Origin: Conchocele bisecta
Lineage: Eukaryota > Mollusca > Bivalvia > Lucinida > Thyasiridae
Assembly: GCA_029237695.1 (NCBI GenBank)
Contig: CM055267.1
Coordinates: 11,559,043 to 11,623,042, forward strand
Direction: 5' to 3'
DNA: 64,000 nt
Made by a program: the position numbers and the translations under genes. Under the pieces are notes generated by a model. The model had not been told where the DNA came from and made no database searches. It saw nothing but the letters and a program-made list of their open reading frames with translations. This document shows, piece after piece, positions 11,915-21,912 of this stretch. Positions within the stretch are counted from its first letter, which is position 1, and each line of letters opens with the position of its first letter.

Positions 11915-12038
11915 GCGGTAAGGCGTGTATCGTCATTCTTGCGATAGCAGTCACTGCATAAACACGCAATTTTCTCATATGTGTGATATGATCAGATATG
12001 TAAATGTAATGTATGTTATTGTACATGTACAGATTTGT

Positions 12039-12104
12039 GGGTCCCGTGCTTTCTAGAGTGGATTTGGCCCTAGAGGTTTGTCTCTAGTTTTACCGCAGGG
12101 ACCA
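12039..12104 (+). other. Possible structured (stem-loop) segment
   Basis: GGTCCC (12040-12045) pairs with GGGACC (12098-12103). Inside, CTAGAG at 12070-12075, or alternatively at 12053-12058, can pair with CTCTAG at 12082-12087. It is too short and lacks the arms needed for a tRNA. No function can be assigned; it may be a remnant of a small inverted-repeat element. Confidence 0.35.
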
Positions 12105-12144
12105 CTGTGGGTTGTGTCCATCTCGACTCATGCAGTACAGATCG

Positions 12145-12212
12145 CAACCAGCAGATATAAGTATGTGTTTGTGTTTGATTCAGGGCCAACTGGAGTATAG
12201 TTAAGACTAATA
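12145..12212 (+). repeat. Second copy of the 11747-11810 repeat
   Basis: Matches 11747-11813 with two or three substitutions, ending in GTTAAGACTAATA. Confidence 0.8.
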
Positions 12213-12637
12213 TATAATAAGTATGTATTGTGGTAAGCGGTTCATATCACGAGTGGATGCCATTGAGTAAAGATCTACAATTATTGTCAGAGGCTACCGT
12301 TAAAGTACATTGTTCAGGTATGCCTTTAAATGGATACTTTTTTCTGACATCGGGTAAAGTGCAACATTGCAAGGGAACAGCTGGAGATTGTAAATATGGT
12401 GTAGTATGAATCGACATTGCGTTTAAATATCCGTGGTTTCGTAGCCCTGTATTTATTGTAAATATACACAGTTATGTCTCGTCAATCACTTTGTCACGGC
12501 TTCCGACACACTCGTGGTGTATGAGATAAATGAGATATATACGTACTTATTGTGCATGTTTGTGTCACTACTAGTTTCTGTATATGCACTATTTTCTCGC
12601 ACATAGTTATAATGAATAGTTGCATTTTTCCAGAACA

Positions 12638-15600
12638 ATGGATAGCACTGCAAATACAGGGTACATCTGCGTAATATGTGTAGCCACATTTAAACACAAG
12701 ACTAACTTAGTACGCCACCAACGTACAGTTTAGTTCACAGATGAAGAGGGATGCATCAATGTCGAGTTTGTGGCGTGCAGTGCAGCAGACAAGATGCGTT
12801 AGTACGACACGAAAGAACACTCGTTAAAAAGAAAGCATACGGATGAAAGCAGTTTGCATGCAGATGCGAAGAAAATGAAATATGATGTCACAAGTTCCAC
12901 GTCCCATGATGAAAATAATGATTTAATGGAACAATGTAACTGGTGTTGAAAAGAAAGAAAGCTTTTACCGGGCAAAAAGTTTTGTTCAAGCTGTGGAGAG
13001 CTTGGTAGAGAATGCAGATGGTGTCACAGACCACTCCCTGAACGGTTATTCGGGAAGCGAACAGATGTGTGCGACAGTTGTGTAACGAGGAGACATAATT
13101 GGTTAGATCGTCAGAAACAACAGCACGGAGGGGGCGATCAAGCGTTAGAAGATACAGCACAGACAGTGTCACTAGATTCCGGAAACGAGTTGGATGTACT
13201 TTATTTCTTCAAGGACAATGCAACTGCTATTGCTGATTTACTCATGAACAGAATGAAACATGTGAAAGGTATAAAATGGTTCGTCACTCTTTTTGTAAAA
13301 TTCGTTAAATATGACCAAAACAATGAACCTGTATATGCTGAACCAGTATTCCAGTCGATCAACATGTCCTGCACAAATACGGCTCAAATCGAAAATCAGA
13401 TAGCACAGGCGTTTCAACATTTGCATAGTTCATATCAACAGTTTGAGAGAGATGGTAGTGGGTGGACGATCGATAAAATATTGAAACTCGAGGTCAGCAC
13501 TGTAGAATACTCTCCATTAGAAGGGAGCAGTTATCTCCCTCTACCGTCAAAAATCCAAAAGAAAAAGGCCGTACTCAATGTAAACAATTATGATCAAAAA
13601 TGTTTCCTGTGGTCCATATTAGCAGCTTTGCACCCTGTCTCAAGCTCAGACAACCCAGAGCGTGTTAATAATTACACACAATACGAAACTGAACTGAAAT
13701 GTGAGGATCTTGATTTTCCCGTGGCTCTTTCACAAATACAGACATTTGAAAAACTAAACGGTATCTCGGTGAAAGTGTTTGGTCTGGAGAAGAATGACGT
13801 ATATCCCTTGCAAATTACAAATCACAGAGACACGGCGAGGCATGTCAATCTGCTTTTGTTTTCTAATGGGGAACAAAGGCATTATTGTCTAATACGGAAT
13901 TTCAGTCGGTTACTGGGGGATAGGACTTCACATAAATGGTCAAACTTACTATTGCAATTACTGTCTCCATGGTTTCTCTATGAACGCCTTGTTGAATGAG
14001 CATGTACCGTACTGCTCGCCACACGGACCCCAGAAACTTAGCTTTCCCAAATCGGAAGACAAGCAATGGATATATTTTAACCAAGTGCGAAAACAACTTC
14101 CGGTCCCATTTGTAGTCTATGCCGATCTTGAAAGTTTTGTGAAACCCATATACACTTGTGACCCAGACCCGAGTAAATCATCCACGACGAAGTATCAAAA
14201 GCACGAGCCATCCGGCTTTTCTTACATGATCAAATGTACGAATGACGAATTGTCAAAACCAGCACAAGTATACCGGGGACTGAATGTAATTGATAACTTT
14301 TTTGAACATTTGTTGAAAGAAGAACAGCAGATTTGTAAAATTCTGAGCGAAGTAAAACATATGAACCTAACACCTGACCAAGAACGTTCATTTCAAGACG
14401 CCATGTGTTGTCACATATGTGACGAGGAATTAGGAGAAGATAGGGTGAAAGATCATGACCATCTAACTGGACAGTACAGGGGAGCGGCACATAACAACTG
14501 CAACTTCCAGTATCAGTTTCAGCAGGGGGAAAGGTCATTTGAGTCACAATTTTTCATACCAGTTATTTTCCACAATTTACGTGGATATGACCTGCATTTA
14601 TTAATGGAGTCGGCAGGCAAGTACAAATCAAAACCAATATCGTGCATTCCAAATAACATGGAAAAGTACATTTCCTTGTCGTTGGGAAGTCTTCGCTTCA
14701 TAGACTCCCTGATGTTTCTGAATGCTTCATTGGACACGTTGGTGACAAATCTGCACCAAGAGGGGAATGTTTCTAAATTTGGAAATCTTGCCAAACATTT
14801 TCCAAACAAAAATGAATTTGACCTCCTTATGACTACATTACCTCCCCTGACAAGTTTGAGGAAACGTGTCTACCACCAAGAGACAACTATTACAACAAAT
14901 TGAATGACACCGAGTTATCTCAAGACGATTACGACCATGCAAAGGTTATTTGGGAGACCTTTGGTATGACAAATCATGGTCAGCTGCACGACTTGTACGT
15001 CAAGACTGATGTAATCTTGCTGTCTGAGGTGTTCGAAAACTTTCGCTCGCTTTGTTTGAAGTACTACAAATTAGATCCAGCCCACTATTATACCCTTCCA
15101 GGATACAGTTGGGACGCCATGTTAAAAATGACGGGCGTATATCTACAACTGTTGGATGACATAGACATGGTTAACTTAATCGAAAAAGGGGTTTGCGGTG
15201 GAATATCAATGATTTCAAAGAAATTTGCACAAGCTAACAATCCGGAAGCGTCCAATTATGACGACACCAAACCCAATACATGGTTGACTTATCTAGACAT
15301 TAACAATCTTTATGGCACAGCAATGTAAGAACCTCTCCCCGTGGAAGACTTGTATTGGCTTGACGAAACAGAAATAGAACAGTTGGATGTTTCCAAAATA
15401 TCAGATGAAGCGGACACTGGTTACATTTTAGAAGTGGACCTGGATTACCCTGCGAGTTTGCATGATGAACAAAATGACTATCCATTAGCACCAGAGTCAC
15501 TCACGATCACTGAGAAAATGCTATCAGACCATAGTAAGCAATTAAGGGAACAGTTAGGTATTAAAGGGCAAGCATCAAGAAAGCTTGTCCCAAACTTACA

Positions 15601-16588
15601 GACCAAAATAAATTATGTCGTACACTACCGAAATTTAAAATATTACTTGTCAAAAGGTCTGGTACTGAGGAAAGTTCACAGAGCCATCGGTTTTACACAG
15701 TCTTGTTGGTTGAAACCCTACATCGATTTCAACACAGAAAAACGAAAGTTGGCCAAAAACAACTTCGAAAAGGATCTCTTTAAAGTGGCAAACAATTCAA
15801 TATTCGGGAAAACTATTGAAAACATGAGAAAACGGGTTAACGTTGAACTCGTCAACACCCCAAAACGTCTGAGGAAAGTATTTGCAAAACCAAACTTCCA
15901 ATCTTTCAAGATTTTCAATGAAGATTTAGTAGCAGTGAACATGAAGAAAACAAAAATTGTTTTGAACGGACCAATTTTCGCCGGATTTTGCATTCTGGAC
16001 ATTTCAAAAGTATTCATGTATCAGTTCCACTATGACTTCATGAAACCTCAATATGGTGACAAGGCTCACGTCCTCTTTACTGACACAGATTCTCTATGTT
16101 ACGAAATAGAAACAGAAAACTGGTACATAGAAACCAGGATATGTTTGATACAAGTAATTATGAAAAGTACCATCCGTTGTATAGCAATGCAAACAGTAAA
16201 GTCCTAGGTAAAATGAAGGATGAATGTGGCGGTAAAATTGTCGAGCAATTTGTTGGCTTGGGACCCAAAATGTACAGCCTGCAATATAGTCACATGGAGA
16301 CTGAAAATTATGAATATGGGATTGAGTGCATGGAAAAGAAACAATATGCAATTAAGAGAGCAAAGGGGGTGAAGAAATGCGTTGTTGATAAACAGCTGAA
16401 ACATGCGATGTATATTCATTGTTTGGCAAAACAATGTTCATTACGGCACTCTATGAATATAATTCGTAGCTTTGACCACCAGTTGTACAGTATTACTGTT
16501 CAGAAAACCAGTCTCTCCCCGTATGATGACAAACGTTACTTTACTGGCATAGAGCTATGCGTATGGCCATTACAAAATTCCTCAGTGA
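12638..16588 (+). pseudogene. Polinton protein-primed DNA polymerase B (pPolB), disrupted
   Basis: Role in the family: replication of the element from protein-primed termini. From the ATG at 12638, two C2H2 fingers appear (ICVICVATF...LVRHQ and CRVCGVQC...LVRHE). A Cys-rich block with CXXC pairs follows (about 12935-13085), then a conserved N-terminal region around NNYDQKCFLWSIL. The exonuclease part has YADLES (14118), HNLRGYD (14570) and LHDLYVKTD (14983). An endonuclease-VII-like Cys/His insert lies at about 14404-14502 (CHICDEE...DHDHLTG). Polymerase motifs are YLDINNLYG (15291), NNSIFGK (15791) and FTDTDS (16076). The C-terminal frame stops at 16588. Breaks: TAG 12731, a frame change between the fingers and again near 12825, TGA 12947, a frameshift near 13945, a frameshift with small deletion near 14830, TAA 15326, and frameshifts near 16125 and 16545. 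About 1,300 codons, as expected for the family with zinc fingers. An AATAAA lies at 16679. Confidence 0.93.
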
Positions 16589-17102
16589 TAAACCATTACA
16601 TATCTTCTTCTTCTATGTATATAGTTTGATTTTGGTATATATTTTTGTTTGGGCTGTACTATTCATGCTTCATGTAATAATAAATATATCTAAATGTACA
16701 TATGTTTGTCATTATTTGCCTTTCCAGGATTCATAGAAATCTTATCCATACATTAAATGTTTCATTAATTTCAAAACGAGGTCATGTGGGTGACAGTGTA
16801 CTCTGCATATTACATTGATGTATTCACAAGATTCTAGTCTCCAGTATCTTTCGGATGCATCTAATTTTATCATATTTTAAGAGAAGATGATTATCACCAG
16901 CTATACATGCACATGCTTCATACACTGTACTATTTCTCAACAACTGGAATTCAAGAATAAAAACAAAATAATTTGTTTCCAATATATTTATTGGCCCCGT
17001 ACAATTGAAATGATCAAGTATGGGTTGGGGTCACATCCACATACTGACCTTACAAGCACACGTATACTACAATATGTTCAGTATTACAATTCTACTCAGC
17101 TT
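16589..17102. other. Polinton intergenic region between convergent genes
   Basis: AT-rich DNA separating the polymerase and the oppositely oriented acidic-protein gene. AATAAA at 16679-16684 could be the polymerase polyadenylation signal. No gene seen; the 16887-17150 open frame shows no motif. Confidence 0.6.
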
Positions 17103-17366
17103 AACCTTATACTCACAAAATTTCCAGTATTAGAGACCTACACATATTGATCTTACAACCACATGCATAATACAAATATCCAGTATTAGAGTCATACACA
17201 TATTGTCCATACAACCACATGTATTCATACAAATATCCAGTATTAGATTCATACACATATTGATCTAACATCCACATTATAAGAGAAATGTCCAGTAGTA
17301 GACTCATACACATACTGTTCTTAGAACCACATGTATTAATACAAATGTCCAGTATTTGAGTCATTC
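17103..17366. repeat. Minisatellite of about 53-60 bp at the 3' end of the acidic gene
   Basis: About five degenerate units, marked by CCAGTATTAGA and CATACACATATTG with anchors near 17126, 17179, 17239, 17292 and 17350. The units abut the stop codon of the acidic ORF (17361). Open frames across it are repeat translations. Confidence 0.75.
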
Positions 17367-18093
17367 AGTATCTTCTTCCTCTGTGTATTCTTCGTCATCA
17401 TCTGTGTCTTCTTCCATACTTTCTTCGTCTTCATTTTTGTCATTATCTATGTATTCTTCAAACTGGTGTTTATATTTCCTCAATGCCATTCGAATAGCCT
17501 TTTCACGATCAATGTCACTGTTCATATATAGTATCCATAATTTCACCATGAAAATGCCCATTTCTCAGCTGTAAAATTGATTGAATTATCTTTGCGTATC
17601 TGTTCACGAAGTCTCGTATATCGTCTTCACATAGCTTTTTCTCAGCCTTCTCTTCAGCTTCAGCATCCGATAGTCCTTCTTTTTCATATTTTACTACTTT
17701 ATTCTGCCACTGTTCTTCGTTATTTTCCTTTGCCATCGATGCCAAGGCCATAAATACTTCATTTTCTTCATCATTGTTCTCAAAAGCACTTTCTTCATCA
17801 TTGTTATCAAAAGCACTTTCTTCTTCTGACTCATATTTCATTCTTTTATTTGGTATGTAATCCTCATCTGGTAGCTTTCGCTTGAGAGATAACTGTTCTG
17901 GACACCAGTTCTTCACATGTTTTTGAAGATCGTGAACGTTTTCAAACAGCACCCTACAATCATCACAAGACGACATTTTGTAGTTGTCTTCTGTATTTTC
18001 CACAATTTCTTTACTGTCAGAAAGCACCTCTTCGGATTGTATCAAGTTTTTCTCCCGCTCAGAATACATCTGTTCTGGTCGAAGGTTTGTCAT
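17361..18093 (-). pseudogene. Polinton acidic zinc-finger protein (likely C-terminal part of the ATPase ORF)
   Basis: Read from 18093 leftwards. An N-terminal stretch (MTNLRPEQMYSERE) leads to a C2HC-type finger, CDDCRVLFENVHDLQKHVKN..C, then a basic KRKLPDEDYIPNKRMK patch (possible nuclear signal). Acidic repeats around NDEESAF follow, then an alpha-helical region ending NGHFHGEIMDTIYE. Near 17520-17560 the frame shifts by one base and continues as DIDREKAIRMALRKYKHQFE to a Glu/Asp-rich tail, stopping at 17361. It lies downstream of the ATPase, and its frame matches the ATPase frame once the intervening SINE is subtracted. The function is unknown. Its position in a Polinton suggests a structural or DNA-binding role, but that is inference. 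Confidence 0.75.
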
Positions 18094-18101
18094 CGAATGA
18101 A

Positions 18102-18110
18102 CGTGATCGT
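18102..18110. repeat. SINE target site duplication, copy next to the SINE tail
   Basis: CGTGATCGT here is repeated at 18384-18392 on the other side of the SINE. Confidence 0.9.
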
Positions 18111-18383
18111 TTGTTTATCTTATATTTAACGGTGGCACTGGCTCTAGGACCTTGCATGCCGTCTCCCAAGAATGGGAGAAAGAACGGAGGTAGAGATTTT
18201 TGAGAGAAGCCGGTAATTCGTATTTACAGAGTAACTATGAATTATCGGTACCCATTTACAGCTAGGTGAACTGGAGCAGTGTGGATAATGTGTCTTGCTC
18301 AAGGACACAACGCACGCCGCTAGTCAGGCTCGAACCCATGACCCTTGGATCAGTAGTCCGACACACTAACCATTACGCCACGG
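18111..18383 (-). mobile_element. tRNA-derived SINE inserted in the Polinton ATPase/acidic ORF
   Basis: On the - strand the head is CCGTGGCGTAATGGTTAG (box A-like), followed by GGGTTCGAGCC (box B-like). The body contains GTGTCCTTGAGCAAGACAC and ends near GCATGCAAGGTCCTAGAGCC and an AT-rich tail. A perfect 9-bp duplication, CGTGATCGT, flanks it. The last ~60 bases match the 3' end of the SINE at 53391-53889, so the two share a tail. The SINE supplies the stop codon (GCGTAA) that now ends the ATPase frame at 18373. It is not a functional tRNA gene because the cloverleaf is incomplete. Confidence 0.9.
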
Positions 18384-18973
18384 CGTGATCGTCTTCGTCG
18401 CCCCCTTTTATATCAAATATTTCACTGCACATGCGCGAATGTTCCGGAGTGGTAGGTTTCAGATCCACAACGAAGTGCCTGTATGGAATGCTCGTAGCTT
18501 CTTTGAAATGACGTATAAAATAATGGCGTATTTCCAGGATACATCTGAGAGCCAGTCTCATAATCTGTTGCATATCGACGGGATTGTTGAACAGAACCAG
18601 GTATTGGCAGTTTCGGCGCTGTGTTGGATCTTTGTTGTAAAATATATTTTGGTTAATGGCAATCAGATAAATTTCTATGGTGGCTTCCTTCCGTGAACAA
18701 GTCGTTAATGCGGGGATCCTTGCTAGAAGATGTCATGAGATCATCAAATATTATCATATTTCTAACCCTCGGGTCGAAGAAGGAGTCTTGTTCTAGATCC
18801 AATGGTATTCCTTTGATAGACTCCACCCTGGGTATAACCGTACTTTTGATGATGTCATACAATGGCTGCCAGCGTTTATACAGGAACACTATTCTCTGTA
18901 CTGCCGGCTGTATTCTCTGCTTCTGTAGTAAGTCTCTTACAAAGGCCGTTTTGCAGCTTCCTGAAATCGAATT
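18373..18973 (-). pseudogene. Polinton packaging ATPase (FtsK/HerA-like), frameshifted
   Basis: Role in the family: the genome-packaging motor of Polintons and related viruses. A Walker A-like SGSCKT lies at 18964-18947, with Cys for the usual final Gly, leading into AFVRDLLQ. VFLYKRWQPLYD and FDPRVRNMIIFDDLM (Walker B, about 18735-18775) follow, then SSKDPRINDLFTEGSHH, a typical sensor region. A one-base shift near 18665 moves the frame, which continues through AINQN, YLVLFNNPVDMQQIM and HFVVDLKPTTPEHSRM, a C-terminal signature of this family. The N-terminus before Walker A is not recognisable; about 100 bp separate it from the integrase stop, so DNA has probably been lost. The present stop comes from the SINE. 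Confidence 0.9.
18384..18392. repeat. SINE target site duplication, copy next to the SINE head
   Basis: CGTGATCGT, identical to 18102-18110. SINE plus one duplication is 282 bp, a multiple of three. Confidence 0.9.
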
Positions 18974-19102
18974 AAAAAGTCGATTTTATTAGATATATAT
19001 GTGGTGACTGTGTTGCATCGGGGTCGGATGCCAATGTCAAGGATAGTATCGCGAGAATGGGAGATACTCGATGACTTAATAGTTTGACAGGGTATAATAT
19101 AT

Positions 19103-19690
19103 TTAGTGATGAAACACATTCAGATAATGGTATGTACGCGCATGCGTAAAGTACCGGTACATTAGTACTTTCATTGTTCGGATAACTCTTTCAGCATAAT
19201 TGACGTGTGTGATATTATGGGTAACGTAATGATCAATCCCTTGATTGTCTAAAAACGCTTTTACCCATCTGTTTTTCCACTCGCTGCCCGGATCCGATCC
19301 GACTTGATTTGGCTTTCGTCTGCTTTTAAATATCTCCTTAAATCCACTGATAATCGATCCATGAAGCTTGTTCTTTATTGGCACCACCAACGTATATCGC
19401 GAAAATACGTCAATGGCTATAAACGAATACCGCATTCCATCGTTTTCCTTCGAGACGTTGGAAACATCCGCTAAATCAACATCCCAGAGAGCATCGAGAC
19501 CCCCGAGATATCACTCTTCTTCTTTTGAACTTGTGACGTAGAGGGCGCTGAAAACTACGAGTCGACGTTCTGTAACCACCTTCGAATGGCTTGCACTCAC
19601 TTTGTATCTTCCCTCTGCCGTCAAATATTTGTAACTGATAAGATTATGAAGATCAAAATAAATCGCGCTCAAGTGCTCTTTCCAACCCAT
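19103..19690 (-). pseudogene. Polinton retroviral-type integrase, disrupted and C-terminally truncated
   Basis: Role in the family: integration of the element, giving the 6-bp target duplication. From the ATG at 19690, an N-terminal segment begins MGWKEHLSAIYFDLHN. Frame changes follow near 19590, where AIRRWLQNVDS ends at an in-frame TAG, and again near 19510. The core then reads LDALWDVDLADVSNVSKEND and YSFIAIDVFSRY, giving the first catalytic Asp. The second Asp is in SDPGSEW and the Glu in YAERVIR, so the DDE triad is still readable. The last recognisable text is MYRYFTHARTYHYLNVF before a stop at 19103; the usual downstream part and chromodomain are missing. It sits just inside the right inverted repeat, as in other Polintons. 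Confidence 0.92.
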
Positions 19691-19816
19691 ATTTACAAAC
19701 TGGTGTAATATTATTATTGTTCTATTTTATATCAATTCCAGAACTCATATTATGTAAGTCAATCATGAAAATTACATGCTTTTATGAAAGTCACGATTTG
19801 ATTGGATGGTTTTCTA

Positions 19817-20231
19817 AAATGTGTAGTTAAGATACTATTTGATTGGCTGTTTCTTTTAAAAGGCACTTTTATGTAAAAACATTTTTAGTCTTCCAACGGG
19901 TATTGATTCGTCTACTAAATTGTCTATTACAACGTTTTGTGCAATACTCCGAGGTGAAATCCCCCCCCCCCCCCCCGAGTACGCCGCCGCCGCATTCATT
20001 AGTAATCCCAGAGACATATTTATAATCAGGGATCTATTTTTAGAAGCCGGGAAAATCCCACAGGGTTTCTATTTTTACGGGAAAATCCCACAGGGTTTCT
20101 ATTTTTACAATCTGGATGGAAATACCACTGGAATCTATTTTTAGAATCCGGTGAAATCCCACTGGGGTCAACGAGTGCGCTGGCGGATCCACATGATCCA
20201 CTGCCGAAGAACTCTCATTTCCTACTCATCA
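19817..20231 (-). repeat. Polinton right terminal inverted repeat
   Basis: Reverse complement of 8439-8763 with indels. It has a 30-bp tandem duplication at about 20050-20109 (GGGAAAATCCCACAGGGTTT unit) and a C-run at about 19963-19978, expanded relative to the left copy. The outermost end CCTACTCATCA at 20221-20231 mirrors the left start. Confidence 0.9.
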
Positions 20232-20237
20232 TGTGAC
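20232..20237. repeat. Polinton target site duplication, right copy
   Basis: TGTGAC, identical to 8433-8438. Confidence 0.9.
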
Positions 20238-20802
20238 GTTGAAAACATGCATGTGATGTCATACATGTACATACAATTTTTGTCACTTACTGACATCAGA
20301 ACGTCATGACATTTTATCTGCACAGATGTCATTTTAGCTAATTCTGCACATCGGCTGCGTTGAATATTCAGGAAATGTTTACTCAATATGGGGGTGTTAA
20401 CGACATATAAATTTGTTTGAAAAGCCTTAGGTGCGCAGAATTAGCTGAAACCATTGTGTTGACATGAAAATTGCATCTGGCATCTTGAAAGAAATTACAG
20501 ACAATGCTCCTATACCAAAAATATATTACACGGTATAGTTCAGCCGAATACACAGGTCTACATGTAGACTAGTTGCTTGGATAATGAAACTGTGTGACCA
20601 TTGTCTACACTGGTCACAATTTTTATGAATATACTATGAAGGTATTTTTTATGCATACGGCGATGTTTGAGCCCACACCCTCCATATTGGAAGTCAGATG
20701 TTCTAACCCTTAGGCCACAACCCATCCCTTATACATGAAGGAAAGAAATGCCCCTAACGAGCGACCATACATACTTAGAATAACAGCTGACGTAACGGTG
20801 GT
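20238..20802. other. Unique flanking DNA, no gene seen
   Basis: Unique-looking sequence with no recognisable domain or RNA gene. Confidence 0.55.
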
Positions 20803-21400
20803 TATGGAAGGTAATATCCGCCATAATTATATTTGTCTTGATGCTTTCTTGCTGATGACAATACAACTTCCATGTGTGTTATTGCATTCGTACTTTGTAT
20901 TGATGACAATTCTATGTGTCCTGGTGCTTGTGTGTATATGCCATTGCTACTTCTATCCTTGTTATTCATTCGTGATTTGTATTATGATATTTGAAATCAG
21001 CTTGATTTTTGTGGTATTTGTCTTCATTAAGACTTCATTTGTCTTATTTACATTGCAAGTATTGTTACGTCCTAATGTGAAGCAAAAGTAAGAATAAAGC
21101 ACTTCGCACTTAGCATAAGGCCGATAGCAGCAAGGAAGTACACAGGAAGTGAGCATCAAGCCACAGGCAGTAAGCACACAGCCACACTCAGTAAGCATAA
21201 AGCCACAAGCCGAATGACGCAAGCAATATTGGTGATATAGGTTAGACTATACCAAATGGCGCATAAGTAGTCTGGTATAAAAAAATAGTGCGGGCGTTTT
21301 GAGGTCACAGACACAGTTTGCTTGCAAATCTTGATCCATTACTACCCAGTTGCACTTGAGGAACATTTTGGGCTGCTTTTAACACAGTTTTCAGCATATT
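20803..21400. repeat. Dispersed repeat D, copy 3 (rearranged)
   Basis: The left end is TATGGAAGGTAATATCCGCC (reverse orientation). The right end carries GTGCGGGCGTTTTGAGGTCA (forward orientation). Tandem AAGCCACA/AGTAAGCA blocks lie near 21120-21240. Both ends are present in opposing orientation, so this copy looks like a fusion of two fragments. The open frame at 20735-21091 is hydrophobic but repeat-derived. Confidence 0.65.
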
Positions 21401-21413
21401 TGTAGCATTTATA

Positions 21414-21912
21414 AACAAGAGCTGTAGGAGAACAGCATAGCTCGACTACGAGGGTTGTCGATGTACACATAGCTTGACAAAGAAGGTGGCTGCGGCCTGC
21501 ATAAAAACCTTAACCAAGGTTGACTAAAAACATTAACCAAGGGATTATTGATGTACGTCACTAGGAGATAAAGTTTTCCAAGTATGGTTGCTGTAGGCCC
21601 AGGAGTATTCCATATACAAGCTTGACTAAAAACCGTAACCAAGGGGAGATAACTAAGTAATCCAAGGATAAAAGTAGGTCAAGGTCAAATATACGTCAGG
21701 GATTATTGATGTACATCATTAGGAGATGAAGTTGTCCAAGTATGGTTGATGTAGGCCCAGAAGTATTCCATATACAAGCTTGACTATAAACATTAACCAA
21801 GTAATTGAAGGTTAAATGTAGGTGAAGGTAAAATAAAGGTCAGGGGTTTTTGATGTACATCCCTATGAGAAAAAGTTATCCAAGTATGGTGTCCTTAACC
21901 ACGGTTGAGTAA
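21414..21912 (+). mobile_element. Pearl-like element, family C, 5' part
   Basis: The head is ACAAGAGCTGTAGGAGAACA and TAGCTCGACTACGAGGGTTG. Core units contain GATGTACATCACTAGGAGAT, CAAGTATGGTTG and ACTAAAAACCTTAACC. The array is interrupted at about 21913 by a family A element and resumes at 23590. Confidence 0.75.

Larger units (their letters stand above)
8764..12637. other. Polinton left arm without recognisable genes
   Basis: These 3.9 kb hold only short open frames (for example 10155-10352 and 10407-10658 on +, 10095-10534 on -). None shows a motif I recognise. I looked for jelly-roll capsid, penton-like and cysteine-protease signatures and saw none, though decayed fragments could escape reading by eye. 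Repeats listed separately occupy 9468-9571, 9761-9908, 11747-11914 and 12145-12212. Capsid genes of intact Polintons would be expected in such an arm. Confidence 0.6.
8439..20231. mobile_element. Polinton/Maverick element, degraded, complete ends
   Basis: The element is 11,793 bp. It starts TGATGAGTAGGAAATGAGAG and ends with the reverse complement of that start. Inverted repeats are about 325 bp (left) and 415 bp (right), and TGTGAC is duplicated on both sides. Genes seen: a protein-primed DNA polymerase B on + and an integrase, an ATPase and an acidic zinc-finger protein on -. This is the standard Polinton polarity, with integrase near one terminus and polymerase convergent to it. All genes carry frameshifts or stops, so the copy is inactive. 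It is shorter than typical 15-20 kb members, and no major or minor capsid protein or adenovirus-type protease is recognisable. A later SINE insertion lies at 18111-18383. Confidence 0.95.

Noticed and set aside
11145..12697. Possible capsid or protease remnants on either strand of the Polinton arm
   Set aside because: No stretch showed a recognisable jelly-roll or cysteine-protease motif; calling one would be guesswork.
17113..17364. 83-codon frame on the - strand
   Set aside because: It is read off a 53-60 bp tandem repeat next to the stop of the acidic ORF.
8444..20226. Polinton ends at the conventional AG...CT dinucleotides
   Set aside because: The flanking six bases would be CTGATG and CATCAT, which do not match as a direct duplication; extending five bases outward gives a perfect TGTGAC duplication.
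20735..21091. 118-codon hydrophobic frame
   Set aside because: Lies mostly within repeat D; the hydrophobicity comes from T-rich tandem blocks and no such frame is kept in the other D copies.
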